Origin: AP-16 sp963755055
GTDB taxonomy: Bacteria; Pseudomonadota; Alphaproteobacteria; Rhizobiales; Xanthobacteraceae
Direction of reading: 5' to 3'
NCBI GenBank assembly: GCA_963755055.1
Contig: CAVWIS010000012.1
Span: forward strand, 431,130-495,129
DNA: 64,000 nucleotides
In this document: one piece after another, positions 26,304 to 35,158 of the stretch
How the letters are laid out: the number at the start of each line of letters is the position of its first letter
Numbering within the stretch: position 1 is the stretch's first letter
Notes under the pieces: generated by a model
What the model saw: the letters and a program-made list of their open reading frames with translations, nothing else
Told to the model about the DNA's origin: nothing
Database searches by the model: none
Translations under genes and position numbers: made by a program

Positions 26304-27089
26304 ATGACCGATTGTTGCCCGAAATATCTGAATTTAGGAACCGATTCCGACAGCCGGAGGATCGCGGTCCGTGCCGTCGGCGGCAGCGGACCCGGATTGT
26401 TCTGGCTGGGCGGGTTCAAATCCGACATGCGGGGCATCAAGGCGCAGGCCTTGGCCGGCTGGGCGGCGGAGCAGAGGCGCGCCTGCGTGCGGTTCGACTA
26501 TTCGGGCCACGGCGAGTCCGGCGGGGCCTTTTCCGACGGCACCATCGGACGCTGGCTGGAGGAGAGCGTCGCGGTCTTCCAGGCGTTTTGCAGCGGGCCG
26601 CAGGTCCTCATCGGCTCCTCGATGGGCGGCTGGCTCGCCCTGCTGCTGGCGCGCGAGCTGCGCCGGGGCGCGGCGGCCGGGGGCGGCCCTGCGGCGACCC
26701 TGGCGGGTCTTGTGCTCATCGCACCCGCCGTCGATTTCACCGAAGCGCTCATGTGGCAAAAATTCCCGCCAAAGGTGAGACGCGAGATCGAGCAGACGGG
26801 CCGATGGCTCCGACCATCCGCCTATGCGGACGGACCGTATGAGATCACCCGGCACCTGATCGAGGAGGGGCGACGGCACCTCATCCTGGGTGAGATGATC
26901 GAGACCGGCTGCCCGGTGCGCATCCTCCAGGGCGTGAAGGATCCCGACGTGCCGTGGAACCATGCGGTCGAGCTGACGTCGCGCCTGGCCCAGGACGACG
27001 TGGTGCTCACGCTGGTCAAGGACGGCGACCATCGCCTGTCACGGCCCGAGGACATCGATCGGCTGATCCGGGCCGTCGCCGAGTTTTGA
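26304..27089 (+). CDS. Alpha/beta hydrolase, ABHD10-like
   Basis: 261 residues with the alpha/beta hydrolase core: GLFWLGGFKSDMRGIKA, RFDYSGHGESGG, the nucleophile elbow GSSMGG, the acid in GVKDPDVPW, and the histidine in DGDHRLSRPED. This resembles bacterial relatives of ABHD10, a family with esterase or deacylase activity. The physiological substrate is unknown. It faces the SDR gene convergently. Confidence 0.8.
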   Translation: MTDCCPKYLNLGTDSDSRRIAVRAVGGSGPGLFWLGGFKSDMRGIKAQALAGWAAEQRRACVRFDYSGHGESGGAFSDGTIGRWLEESVAVFQAFCSGPQVLIGSSMGGWLALLLARELRRGAAAGGGPAATLAGLVLIAPAVDFTEALMWQKFPPKVRREIEQTGRWLRPSAYADGPYEITRHLIEEGRRHLILGEMIETGCPVRILQGVKDPDVPWNHAVELTSRLAQDDVVLTLVKDGDHRLSRPEDIDRLIRAVAEF

Positions 27090-27120
27090 CGTCGGGCACC
27101 GGCTGCCCGAACTGACGTTG

Positions 27121-28023
27121 TCATCCGGACGGACCGCCTTCGTCCATGGCGGCGCGCAGCGCTCGCAATCCCTCGCGATAGGTCGGATAGCGCAGCGCGA
27201 CGCCGAGCACGGTCTTGAGCTTGTCGTTCCGCACCCGTTTGTTTTCGCCATAGAAGCTCAGCGCCATGGGAGCCATTGTCCGGGCCGCCTCGGCAAAAGG
27301 GATTTCCGGCGGCGGCGCGCGCCCGAGCAGGGCGGCGGCGAACGCAATGACGTCCTGCGGCGGTGCCGGCTCGTCGTCGGCGACGTTGAAGACGTCATCG
27401 GCCCGCCGGGCGATGGCGGCGTCGATCGCCTGGGCGATGTCGGCGACGTGGATGCGGTTGAAGACCTGATCCGGCTTTACGATGCGCCTCGCCCGGCCCT
27501 CGATCAGATTGACCATGGCGTTGCGCCCGGGTCCGTAGATTCCGGCGAGCCGCAGCACTGCGACCGGCACCCGCGCGCGCCTGCCGAGCTCGCGCCAGGC
27601 CGTCTCGGCGTCGAGCCGCGCCTTGCTGCGCGGCGAAAACGGTCCAGGCTCGGTCGTCTCGTCGACGAAGGCGCCGCCGCGATCGCCATAGACCCCGATG
27701 GTCGACAGATAGACGATCGATTTCAGCCGCGCCATCGACGCCAGGCCCGCCATGGCGACGAGCCCCGGATCGCGGTCTTCGCCCGGCGGAACCGACACCA
27801 GCAGGACGCTCGCCTGCTCGAGGCTCGCGGCAAGCTCGACCGACGCGTCCGTGCCGTCGAAGACCAGCATGCGCAGCGGCGGCCGGCCGGGCTGCGGCGC
27901 GGCGCAACCGGCGGCCTTCTCGCGCGTCCGCACCGTTCCGACGATGGTGTCGAAGCGAGCGCCGAACTGTCTCGCGTAGTGCTCCGCCGTGTAGCCGAAA
28001 CCGAGACAGACCAGCGTCCCCAT
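27121..28023 (-). CDS. SDR family oxidoreductase (extended, epimerase/dehydratase-like)
   Basis: About 300 residues. Begins MGTLVCLGFGYTAEHYARQF with a Rossmann glycine motif (GFGYTA). It contains YLSTIGVYGDRGGAFVDE, the active-site-like Y in YGDR and later NRIHVADIAQAID, with FNVADDEP near the C-terminus. This is the atypical SDR pattern of proteins annotated as NAD-dependent epimerases of unknown substrate. ATG 28023 lies five bases after the queG stop. An in-frame ATG at 28038 would overlap queG. Confidence 0.75.
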   Translation of the reverse strand: MGTLVCLGFGYTAEHYARQFGARFDTIVGTVRTREKAAGCAAPQPGRPPLRMLVFDGTDASVELAASLEQASVLLVSVPPGEDRDPGLVAMAGLASMARLKSIVYLSTIGVYGDRGGAFVDETTEPGPFSPRSKARLDAETAWRELGRRARVPVAVLRLAGIYGPGRNAMVNLIEGRARRIVKPDQVFNRIHVADIAQAIDAAIARRADDVFNVADDEPAPPQDVIAFAAALLGRAPPPEIPFAEAARTMAPMALSFYGENKRVRNDKLKTVLGVALRYPTYREGLRALRAAMDEGGPSG

Positions 28024-28027
28024 GCGG

Positions 28028-29158
28028 TCAGCAGGCATGCGCGCCGAGCGCCAGGAGCCATTCCTGACGGACCGCGGGATCGGCCTCGTCATCCGGCCTG
28101 GCGCCAGCCGCGAGGCGGTGCGGCGCGAGCGCGCCGAGCGCCCAGATCGCGGCTCCGCGCACGATCGCCGAGCCGTCATCGAGAAGGCGCTCGGCATCCT
28201 CGGCCAGCGCCGGATCTGCGGAATTGCCGATCGCCACCAGCACGTTGCGGACGAAGCGGTCGCGCCCGATGCGCTTGATCGGCGATCTGGCAAAAACCCG
28301 CCGGAAGCCGGCGTCGTCGAGCCGCGCGAGATCGCGCAATCGCGGGGCCTCAAGCTCCTCGCGTGCCGCGAGCTTCGCCTCGCGGCCGACATGCGCGAAC
28401 TTGTTCCACGGGCAGACCGCCAGGCAATCGTCGCAGCCGTAGATGTGGTTGCCGATCAGCGGGCGCAGCTCGTGCGGGATCGGCCCCTTGTGCTCAATGG
28501 TGAGGTACGAGATGCAGCGGCGCGCATCGAGCCGATAGGGCGCCGGAAAGGCCGCGGTCGGACAGATGTCGAGGCAGGCCCGGCAGCTTCCGCAGTGGTC
28601 GTGCTCCGGCTCGTCGGGCGGCAGGTCGAGGGTGGTGAATATCGCCCCGAGGAAGAGCCACGATCCGAAGTCGCGCGACACCAGGTTGGTGTGCTTGCCC
28701 TGCCAGCCGAGCCCGGCGGCGGCCGCCAGCGGCTTCTCCATCAGGGCTGCGGTATCGACGAAGACCTTGGCGTCGCCGCCGGCCGCCGCGATCAGCGCCC
28801 TGGCGATCGCCTTGAGCCGCGGCTTGATGACATCATGGTAATCGTCGCCCTGCGCGTAGACGGAAATCGCGCCGCGATCGGGCAGGCCGAGAACTTTCAG
28901 GGGATCGCGATCGGGCCCGTAGTTGAGGCCGAACATCACGACGGAGCGCACCTCGCTCCACAGCGCGCGGGGCTCGCCGCGGCGCGCCTGTGTCGTCTCC
29001 ATCCAGGTCATGTCGCCGTGGGCGCCCGATTGGAGAAATTCCGCGAGATGGCGTTTCGCCTGCGGAATCGCGTCCGGGCGCACGCAGCGAACCACATCAA
29101 AACCCTGCGCCCGGGCCGCTGCGACGAGCAGCGGCCTGATGCTCGCGGGCTCGCTCAA
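28028..29158 (-). CDS. queG: Epoxyqueuosine reductase, TTG start
   Basis: Last step of queuosine synthesis: cobalamin- and iron-sulfur-dependent reduction of epoxyqueuosine in tRNA. 376 residues from a TTG at 29158 that overlaps the TGA of the GST gene. Motifs include the N-terminal domain with VMFGLNYGPDRDP and two 4Fe-4S sites, CGSCRACLDICPTAAF and CDDCLAVCPWNKF. A C-terminal HEAT-like segment (DDGSAIVRGAAIWALGAL) follows. No ATG start gives a full-length protein, so TTG is preferred. Likely co-translated with the GST gene. Confidence 0.92.
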   Translation of the reverse strand: MSEPASIRPLLVAAARAQGFDVVRCVRPDAIPQAKRHLAEFLQSGAHGDMTWMETTQARRGEPRALWSEVRSVVMFGLNYGPDRDPLKVLGLPDRGAISVYAQGDDYHDVIKPRLKAIARALIAAAGGDAKVFVDTAALMEKPLAAAAGLGWQGKHTNLVSRDFGSWLFLGAIFTTLDLPPDEPEHDHCGSCRACLDICPTAAFPAPYRLDARRCISYLTIEHKGPIPHELRPLIGNHIYGCDDCLAVCPWNKFAHVGREAKLAAREELEAPRLRDLARLDDAGFRRVFARSPIKRIGRDRFVRNVLVAIGNSADPALAEDAERLLDDGSAIVRGAAIWALGALAPHRLAAGARPDDEADPAVRQEWLLALGAHAC

Positions 29159-29904
29159 AAATCGAGATCCGCGTAGGTCGGCGACGGCGGAATCCCGGGC
29201 ATCAGGTCGGCCAGCAGCGGCCGGAACGACGGTCGCGACTTGACCCGGGCGTACCAGTTCTTCGCGCCTTCGTCCTCGTTCCACGGCACGTCGCCCACGT
29301 AGTCGACGCAGGACAGATGGGCCGCGGCGGCGAGATCCGCGTAGCTCAGGCGGTCGCCGGCCAGCCAGTTCCGCGAGCGCATCAGCCAGCCGATATAGGC
29401 CAGATGATAGCGCACATTGTGCCGCGCCGCATGGATCACCTGGGTATCGGGCGGGCCGCCACCGGCCTGCCGCGTCATGTAGCGCTTGTAGACCTTCTCC
29501 ATCACCAGGAGGCTCGTCACCTCCTCGAAGAATTTTCCGTGGAACCAGCTGGTCAGCCGTCGCACCTCGATGCGCCCCCCGATGTCCTCGGGCAGCAGGC
29601 GCCGGTCGCCCTGCGAGGGGCCGCGGGTCTCGTCGAGATATTCGGCGATGATCTCGGCGCCGGGGACGGCCGGGGTTGCCTCCTCGATCAGCACCGGCGT
29701 GGTGCCCGCCGGATTGAGAATCAGGAATCCCTCGCGGCGCTCCCACGCATGCTCCTCGACCAGACGCAGAGGGATGCCGTACTCGCCGAGCACCATGCGG
29801 ACGAAGCGCGAATGAGGACAGAACGGATGGTGGAACAGCGTCACGGCACGGCCGTCGGGCCATGCGGCGCTTTCGACATCGGATACGACGGATCGGTCTG
29901 ACAC
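29155..29904 (-). CDS. Glutathione S-transferase family protein
   Basis: 249 residues. The N-terminal thioredoxin-like domain has VTLFHHPFCPHSRFVRMVLG, NPAGTTPVL and a glutathione-binding AEIIAEYLDE segment. The all-helical C-terminal domain has NWLAGDRLSYADLAAAAHL. It might detoxify electrophiles or protect thiols; the substrate is unknown. Upstream of queG on the same strand, and divergent from the uppP-like gene across a 274-base gap in which I see no other gene. Confidence 0.85.
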   Translation of the reverse strand: MSDRSVVSDVESAAWPDGRAVTLFHHPFCPHSRFVRMVLGEYGIPLRLVEEHAWERREGFLILNPAGTTPVLIEEATPAVPGAEIIAEYLDETRGPSQGDRRLLPEDIGGRIEVRRLTSWFHGKFFEEVTSLLVMEKVYKRYMTRQAGGGPPDTQVIHAARHNVRYHLAYIGWLMRSRNWLAGDRLSYADLAAAAHLSCVDYVGDVPWNEDEGAKNWYARVKSRPSFRPLLADLMPGIPPSPTYADLDF

Positions 29905-30178
29905 GGTTCACCTATAGGAAAGCCGGCCGGTCCGGGCAACCGGCACCCGCGGGCAACCGCCGCCGATCTGTCCCGGCATTTTCCGTTGCCCCAGGTCGCG
30001 GCTTGGGCGAAAAGGCGTCCGGCCTTGCGATTCACAAGGCCGCCGACAGTCGTGCTTCCCCGGAGCCAATCGAGTTCTTGTTGGACCTTTTCAAGGCGGC
30101 TGCATCCGTGCCCGGCGGCGCGGTCGGCGACGGTGACGGGCGCGCGAGCCGATCTCCACGAGCGAGGACCGAATAGAC

Positions 30179-31051
30179 ATGGCCGAAGTCTGCACTCAGG
30201 GCGTCGACACGGGATTCGTGGCGCTCGGTTATTTCAAGGTCGCCGTCCTGGGTGTCGTGCAGGGCATCACCGAATTGCTGCCGATCTCCTCCACTGCCCA
30301 CATGCGGGTGGTTCCGGCGCTGTTCGGGTGGCAGGATCCGGGCTCGGCCTTTTCGGCCGCCATGCAGCTGGCGGCGCTGGCCGCGGTCGTGAGCTATTTC
30401 TGGGGCGACGTGAGAGATTTGACCATCGGCTCCATTTCCGCCGTCGCCCGGCGGAGATTCGTCGACCCGCACTTCCGCCTGGCGCTATGGATCGTGCTCG
30501 GGACGATCCCGATCGGGGTGGCGGGATTGACGCTGGCCCGCCTCTTGAACACCTGCGGCACGCCCTTGCGCGGGCTCGTGGTGGTGGGAGGCGCCTGCAT
30601 CGTCATGGCGATCCTGCTGGCACTGGCCGAGCTCTATGCCCGGCACAATCGGACCATCCGCGATGTCACATGGGTGGACGCCGTCCTGGTCGGCCTCGCC
30701 CAGGCGGGCGCGCTCATTCCTGGCGTATCGCGCTCCGGCTCGACCTTGACGGCGGCGCTGGCGCTCGGCTTCCGCCGGGAGGAGGCGGCGCGATTCTCGT
30801 TCCTTCTCGGCCTGCCGGCCATCGCGCTGGCGGGCCTGAAGGAATTGTGGGAGCTCCACAAGGCGCATCTCGATGCGCACGGCTGGTCGGTCCTGGCAGT
30901 CGGTCTCGTGGTGGCGTCGATCTCCGCATTTTTTGCCATCTGGGGGCTGATGCGGCTCCTGGAACGCTACACGGCGTGGCCGTTCGTGATCTATCGCGGC
31001 CTGCTGGGCATTGCCCTTCTGGTCGGCGTGGCAGTCGGCTGGCTTGCCTGA
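30179..31051 (+). CDS. uppP: Undecaprenyl-diphosphate phosphatase (BacA/UppP family)
   Basis: Recycles undecaprenyl pyrophosphate for peptidoglycan and surface polymers at the inner membrane. 290 residues with about eight membrane segments. The two family signatures are present: VVQGITELLPISSTAHMR and PGVSRSGSTLTAALALG. Helices such as AAMQLAALAAVVSYFW match the family. The first ~18 residues are hydrophilic. Genomes in this group often carry more than one uppP, so this may be a second copy. Confidence 0.88.
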   Translation: MAEVCTQGVDTGFVALGYFKVAVLGVVQGITELLPISSTAHMRVVPALFGWQDPGSAFSAAMQLAALAAVVSYFWGDVRDLTIGSISAVARRRFVDPHFRLALWIVLGTIPIGVAGLTLARLLNTCGTPLRGLVVVGGACIVMAILLALAELYARHNRTIRDVTWVDAVLVGLAQAGALIPGVSRSGSTLTAALALGFRREEAARFSFLLGLPAIALAGLKELWELHKAHLDAHGWSVLAVGLVVASISAFFAIWGLMRLLERYTAWPFVIYRGLLGIALLVGVAVGWLA

Positions 31052-31105
31052 CGGCTCGACTGCCGGCGGCACAGTCCGCCTCCGGGCGCGCCGACGCCGC
31101 CTCGC

Positions 31106-32068
31106 TCACGCCGTGCGGCGGCGGAACTGACCCGACCGGCGGAAGCGCCACAGATAGGACGGCACGACGGCGGCGATCGAGGTGGGCTCGATCCCGAGGC
31201 CCGCAAGGGTGCGGGCTTCGGCCTCGGCTTCGGCCGAGACCACGTTGTCGCGCTTGAGCAGCAGGACCTGATCGGGCGTCAGCGGCGGCCCGGGCAGGAA
31301 CTGCAGCAGCGAGGCCTGCGCCTGCGCGATGGCGAACGGAATCGGCACCAGAAGCCGGCGGCGCTCGATGGTCGCGAGCACGAACTCCAAAAGCTCGCGG
31401 AAGCTCCTGACCTCCGGCCCGCCGAGCTCGTAGAGATTGGCCGGTCCGGTCTCCCCGTCGGCCGCCTTGGCGATCGCGGCGGCAACGTCGCCGACGAAGA
31501 CCGGCTGGAAGCGCGTCAGGCCGCCGCCGATCAGCGGCAGCGCCGGCGAGACCGTCGCCAGCCCGGCAAACCGGTTGAAGAATGCATCCTCGGGGCCGAA
31601 GACGATCGACGGCCGAAAAATCTTTGCCGACGGGGTTTCGGCGAGGACGGCTTCTTCGCCGAGCGCCTTCGTACGGGCATAGAGCGACGGCGAAGTCTTG
31701 TCGGCACCGATCGCCGATACGTGGATCATCCGGGCGCCCGATCGCGCCGCCACGCGGGCGACGACGCCGGCGCCCTCGGCGTGCACCGCATCGAAGCGCT
31801 GCCGCCCGCGCTCGCTCAAGACCCCCACCAGGTTGATGAGAATGCCGCTGCCGCTGGCCGCCGTCTCGACCGACTCGGGGTAGCGCAGATTGGCCTGCAC
31901 CGCATGGATCTGCCCGACACGCCCGAGCGGCTGGAGATGGAAGGCCAGATCCGGACGGCGGACGGCGGCGCGAATCCGATAGCCGCGCTTGGCAAGCGCG
32001 CGAACGACATGGCGGCCGACGAAGCCGGAGGCGCCGAAAATCGTGACAAGGGTGTCCAGGTGGGTCAT
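31106..32068 (-). CDS. NDUFA9-like atypical SDR
   Basis: 320 residues. The Rossmann motif FGASGFVGRHVVRALAKRGY is followed by a conserved ILINLVGVLSERG stretch and FDAVHAEGAGVVARVA. This matches bacterial relatives of mitochondrial complex I subunit NDUFA9. There is no full catalytic YxxxK; the closest segment is SLYARTKALGEE. Its role may be in NADH dehydrogenase or ubiquinone biology, by homology only. Convergent with the uppP-like gene. Confidence 0.85.
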   Translation of the reverse strand: MTHLDTLVTIFGASGFVGRHVVRALAKRGYRIRAAVRRPDLAFHLQPLGRVGQIHAVQANLRYPESVETAASGSGILINLVGVLSERGRQRFDAVHAEGAGVVARVAARSGARMIHVSAIGADKTSPSLYARTKALGEEAVLAETPSAKIFRPSIVFGPEDAFFNRFAGLATVSPALPLIGGGLTRFQPVFVGDVAAAIAKAADGETGPANLYELGGPEVRSFRELLEFVLATIERRRLLVPIPFAIAQAQASLLQFLPGPPLTPDQVLLLKRDNVVSAEAEAEARTLAGLGIEPTSIAAVVPSYLWRFRRSGQFRRRTA

Positions 32069-32359
32069 TTGCCGCCCTCGGGTGAACGTCCCGAATTACC
32101 GCGAATACAGGATCGCCCCGGACCTGTATAGGCCGGCCCCGTCGCCCCGGAAATGCCGGCGGGCAACCGTCTGGCAGCCGTCCCGGCGCACGCCCCCGGT
32201 TCTCATGCCCGCGGCTCTCGTGCCCGCGGCGGCACCCCGGTTAAGGTAAAAAATCTGTTTCCATTGAAAGCGCATTTGCAGCGGTTCAAGCTCGGCCACC
32301 TTCACCGGACTCCGCCGAGGGTTTCACGGTCGTCCGGCCCCGGCGCCAGCGAGGGCGAG

Positions 32360-32911
32360 ATGCGGTCGATCCCAGACGTTTGCGCGACAATCAACGCGGC
32401 CATCGCCAGCTACTTCGCGGCGGCCTTGAGCCTCGATGCGGCGCGGCTCCTGACGCTGCCGCTGTCCGGGGCGGAGGGGCTGGGCTCCGGGCTGATCTTC
32501 GGCGTGGGCCGTCTGGTCGGGCCCGCGGCTCCCGGCCTCGCCTGGCTTGCCTGCGTCGTTGCTTTCGAACTCGTCGCCGCGGGAGTTGTCGTCGTCTATC
32601 TGCTCAATCGGCTGTCCGGAAGCGCCCCCTCGAAGGCAACGACGGCAATTCTTCGGGCCGCCTTGTTCCTGGTCGCCATGTTGTCGATCGCTGCCGCTGT
32701 TCCGGCGCTGATGGCCGGCCATCCCGGGCCGATCCGCCTGATCGCGATGCATCTCGCCCTTGCCGGCGGCGCGATCGTGCTGGATCTCGTCGAGCGCCGC
32801 ACCACGATGGGCGGTACCGCAGCGAACCTCCCGGGCGGCGCCCGGCCGGCCGCGCCGCGGGCGGCGGCGCGATGGCACGATCCGTCCGTCGACGGATGGT
32901 TCTCGGCCTGA
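32360..32911 (+). CDS. Hypothetical membrane protein
   Basis: Not recognised. From ATG 32360, with GAGGGCGAG just upstream, the protein has 183 residues. About four hydrophobic segments are visible (AIASYFAAALSL, LAWLACVVAFELVAAGVVVVYL, ALFLVAMLSIAAAVPALM, LIAMHLALAGGAIVLDLV). The tail is short and charged. An earlier in-frame start at 32153 would add ~70 residues with a biased composition, which I consider unlikely to be real. Moderate coding signal only. Confidence 0.45.
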   Translation: MRSIPDVCATINAAIASYFAAALSLDAARLLTLPLSGAEGLGSGLIFGVGRLVGPAAPGLAWLACVVAFELVAAGVVVVYLLNRLSGSAPSKATTAILRAALFLVAMLSIAAAVPALMAGHPGPIRLIAMHLALAGGAIVLDLVERRTTMGGTAANLPGGARPAAPRAAARWHDPSVDGWFSA

Positions 32912-33047
32912 GGCAGGTCGCGAAGCCTGTCAACCGATCCAACATGGCGGAATGCACGCCGGATCCCGGTCGCGCCGCGGGCAAACGGACGCAAGGCAGC
33001 GGCAATCGTTGACAAGGCGAATCCCCCGCCCTTATCTGTCGCGCCGT

Positions 33048-33132
33048 GCCCAGGTGGCGGAATTGGTAGACGCGCTGGTTTCAGGTACCAGTGGTGAAAG
33101 CCGTGGAGGTTCGAGTCCTCTCCTGGGCACCA
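33048..33132 (+). tRNA. tRNA-Leu (CAG anticodon)
   Basis: Class II tRNA. Acceptor GCCCAGG pairs with CCTGGGC. The anticodon stem CTGGT/ACCAG encloses TTCAGGT with anticodon CAG. A long variable arm and the T arm with GGTTCGAGTCC are visible. CCA is encoded at 33130-33132. About 85 bases in total. It lies between the hypothetical membrane protein gene and the RNase D-like gene. Confidence 0.97.
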
Positions 33133-33240
33133 TCCTTTCGCTCTGCCTGCCGAGCAATGCCGTGCCGCCGTCGCAAGCGCGAGCTTGCGGCACAGGTAAC
33201 CCCGCTTTCCCTTTAGCCCGGCGGGCTCTACAACTCCCGC

Positions 33241-33855
33241 ATGACCATTCGTCTGCACCGCGGCGACCTGCCCGACCTTGCACGCTACCGCGGCGCGGTC
33301 GCCATCGACACCGAGACCATGGGCCTCGATCCCCATCGCGACCGGCTCTGCGTGGTGCAGCTCTCGCCCGGCGACGGCAGCGCCGATGTCGTGCAGATTC
33401 CGCATGGTGCCACTGCGGCGCCCAACCTGACGACGCTGCTTGCCGACCGCTCGGTGTTGAAGATTTTTCATTTCGCCCGTTTCGATCTCGGCGTGCTGTT
33501 CAAGACCTTCGGGGTGATGCCGACGCCGGTCTATTGCACCAAGATCGCGTCCCGGCTGACCCGGACCTACACCGACAAGCACGGCCTGAAGGACCTGGTC
33601 CGCGACATGCTGGGCGTCGACGTCTCGAAGCAGCAGCAGCTCTCCGATTGGGGCGCCGACGAGCTCAGCGATCCCCAGGTTGCCTATGCGGCCTCTGACG
33701 TGCTCCACCTCCACGCGCTGCGCCAGAAGCTCGACACGCTGCTGGCGCGCGAAGGACGCGAGGCGCTGGCTGCCGCCTGCTTCGGCTTCCTGCCGGATCG
33801 CGTCCGCCTCGATCTGGCGGGGTGGGCCGCCGAGGATATTTTTGCCCATTCGTGA
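33241..33855 (+). CDS. Ribonuclease D-like 3'-5' exonuclease (single DEDDy domain)
   Basis: 204 residues with the DEDDy exonuclease fold: VAIDTETMGLDP (D and E), HFARFDLGVL (D) and AYAASDVLHLHAL (tyrosine-containing fourth motif). It lacks the C-terminal HRDC domains of full RNase D, so it is the short form common in Alphaproteobacteria. It probably trims 3' ends of stable RNAs. It sits directly upstream of the lptA-lptB-rpoN cluster, as in related genomes. Confidence 0.88.
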   Translation: MTIRLHRGDLPDLARYRGAVAIDTETMGLDPHRDRLCVVQLSPGDGSADVVQIPHGATAAPNLTTLLADRSVLKIFHFARFDLGVLFKTFGVMPTPVYCTKIASRLTRTYTDKHGLKDLVRDMLGVDVSKQQQLSDWGADELSDPQVAYAASDVLHLHALRQKLDTLLAREGREALAAACFGFLPDRVRLDLAGWAAEDIFAHS

Positions 33856-34175
33856 CGCTCCGGCGGCCCGGGCTTAATCGCGGCGCGCCCGTCCGGCGCC
33901 CCGTCCCGGCCACATTCTCGGGCGATTTTGGCGACCCGGTGGGGTACGATGGCCGCAGGCGGAAGGCAATTCTACCCGGGCGCCGGTGGCCTCGAGGACG
34001 GGGGATCGACATGAGGGGGCTGCGCTGCGCGACGGCATGCCGCCGTGGTCGACGGCGAAAACTTAACGTCGTGTTAAGCCACAAAGCTCAGACCGCAGTG
34101 GGGGAATCGGATCGCCGACCTGATATCCAGCAGGTCGCGGTGCCGCGGCAGCGCCCCGGATCGGACGATCATGTC
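33856..34175 (+). other. Intergenic gap where lptC is usually found
   Basis: 320 bases between the RNase D-like gene and lptA. In many related genomes lptC (about 200 codons) lies here. No frame in the gap gives a recognisable LptC, and the gap is too short for one. It contains a small perfect inverted repeat, CTTAAC-GTCGT-GTTAAG at 34062-34078. Nothing else is recognised. Confidence 0.6.
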
Positions 34176-34907
34176 ATGAGGTTTTCGGCCAGCGGTCCCC
34201 TGCGCTGCATCGTCGCGGCCGTCCTGCTCATGTCGGCGGGCGCCTTTGCGGCGGCCGCCCAACCCACCCAGTCCACCCGGCAGGCGGCATCGCCGGCGCC
34301 AGCGGCCCAGCCGGCGCCAAGCGCACAACCGGCCCCCCCGAACGCCCTGCAGGGATTTTCGCAGAACCGCGATCAGCCGGTGAAGATCGAGTCGGCGCGG
34401 CTCGAGGTGCGCGACAAGGACAAGAAGGCGACCTTCCAGGGCGATGTCCATCTCACCCAAGGGGATACCACGCTCACCTGCAGGACCCTGGTGGTCTACT
34501 ACGAGCAGAATGCCGCCCCCTCATCGACCAATCCGGCGGCGGCCCGGACCGCGACCACCCAGCCGGCCGCCAATGGCCAGTCGCAGATCCGCAGGGTCGA
34601 GGCGCTCGGCGATGTCATGGTGATGCAAAAGGACCAGACGGCGACCGGCAACAGCGGCATTTTCGACATGAAGGCCAATACCATCACGCTCGAGGGCAAC
34701 GTCGCCATCACCCAGGGCCAGAACGTCGTGCTCGGCGAACGGATGATCGTCGACATGACGACCGGGGTATCCAAGGTCGAGCCCGCCAAGGGGAGCAACG
34801 GCCGGGTCAAGGCCCTGTTCCAGCCCGGGAGCGCCAAGGAATTGCAGAATCCCGGCGCCCCCAAGGATGCGGCGAAGCCGCCGTCGGGACCGATGAAGCT
34901 CAATTGA
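34176..34907 (+). CDS. lptA: Lipopolysaccharide transport periplasmic protein LptA
   Basis: Periplasmic bridge protein carrying LPS to the outer membrane. 243 residues from ATG 34176, with a signal peptide (about 1-30, ending GAFAAAA) and then a Pro/Gln/Ala-rich linker. The OstA/LptA jelly-roll contains PVKIESARLEVRDKDKKATF, GDVHLTQGDTTLTCRTLVV, ALGDVMVMQKDQTATG and GNVAITQGQNVVLGE. Longer in-frame starts would place non-conserved sequence before the signal peptide. Upstream of lptB by 251 bases. Confidence 0.93.
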   Translation: MRFSASGPLRCIVAAVLLMSAGAFAAAAQPTQSTRQAASPAPAAQPAPSAQPAPPNALQGFSQNRDQPVKIESARLEVRDKDKKATFQGDVHLTQGDTTLTCRTLVVYYEQNAAPSSTNPAAARTATTQPAANGQSQIRRVEALGDVMVMQKDQTATGNSGIFDMKANTITLEGNVAITQGQNVVLGERMIVDMTTGVSKVEPAKGSNGRVKALFQPGSAKELQNPGAPKDAAKPPSGPMKLN

Positions 34908-35158
34908 CATTGCGGAACGACTGACGAAGCGTGCGCGTAAGCCGGGGGCGGCGGTCGCGTGGGCGGCGAAAAATCGATGCCTTCGCGAAAGTCACCGCAT
35001 CGATACGGCGGCGCCGGGGCGGGGCAATGCCCGAGACTTTCTGCTACATCCAGCCGCGCCGACATTTGCCGTCCCGGAGCGGAACTCGACCGGCTTCGGA
35101 TAGTCGCGGCGGCGGGGATAGGGGTCGAGCGATCCTGGTTGGGAGCCTAGAGGCCGGC

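Noticed and set aside
32153..32359. N-terminal extension of the hypothetical membrane protein
   Set aside because: Composition is biased and repetitive at the DNA level; the later ATG has a better ribosome-binding site.
34062..34078. CTTAAC/GTTAAG inverted repeat as a terminator or operator
   Set aside because: Only a six-base stem with a five-base loop and no U-tract; too weak to call.
33856..34175. A short or diverged lptC
   Set aside because: No frame has the expected signal anchor or LptC fold features, and the gap is too short.
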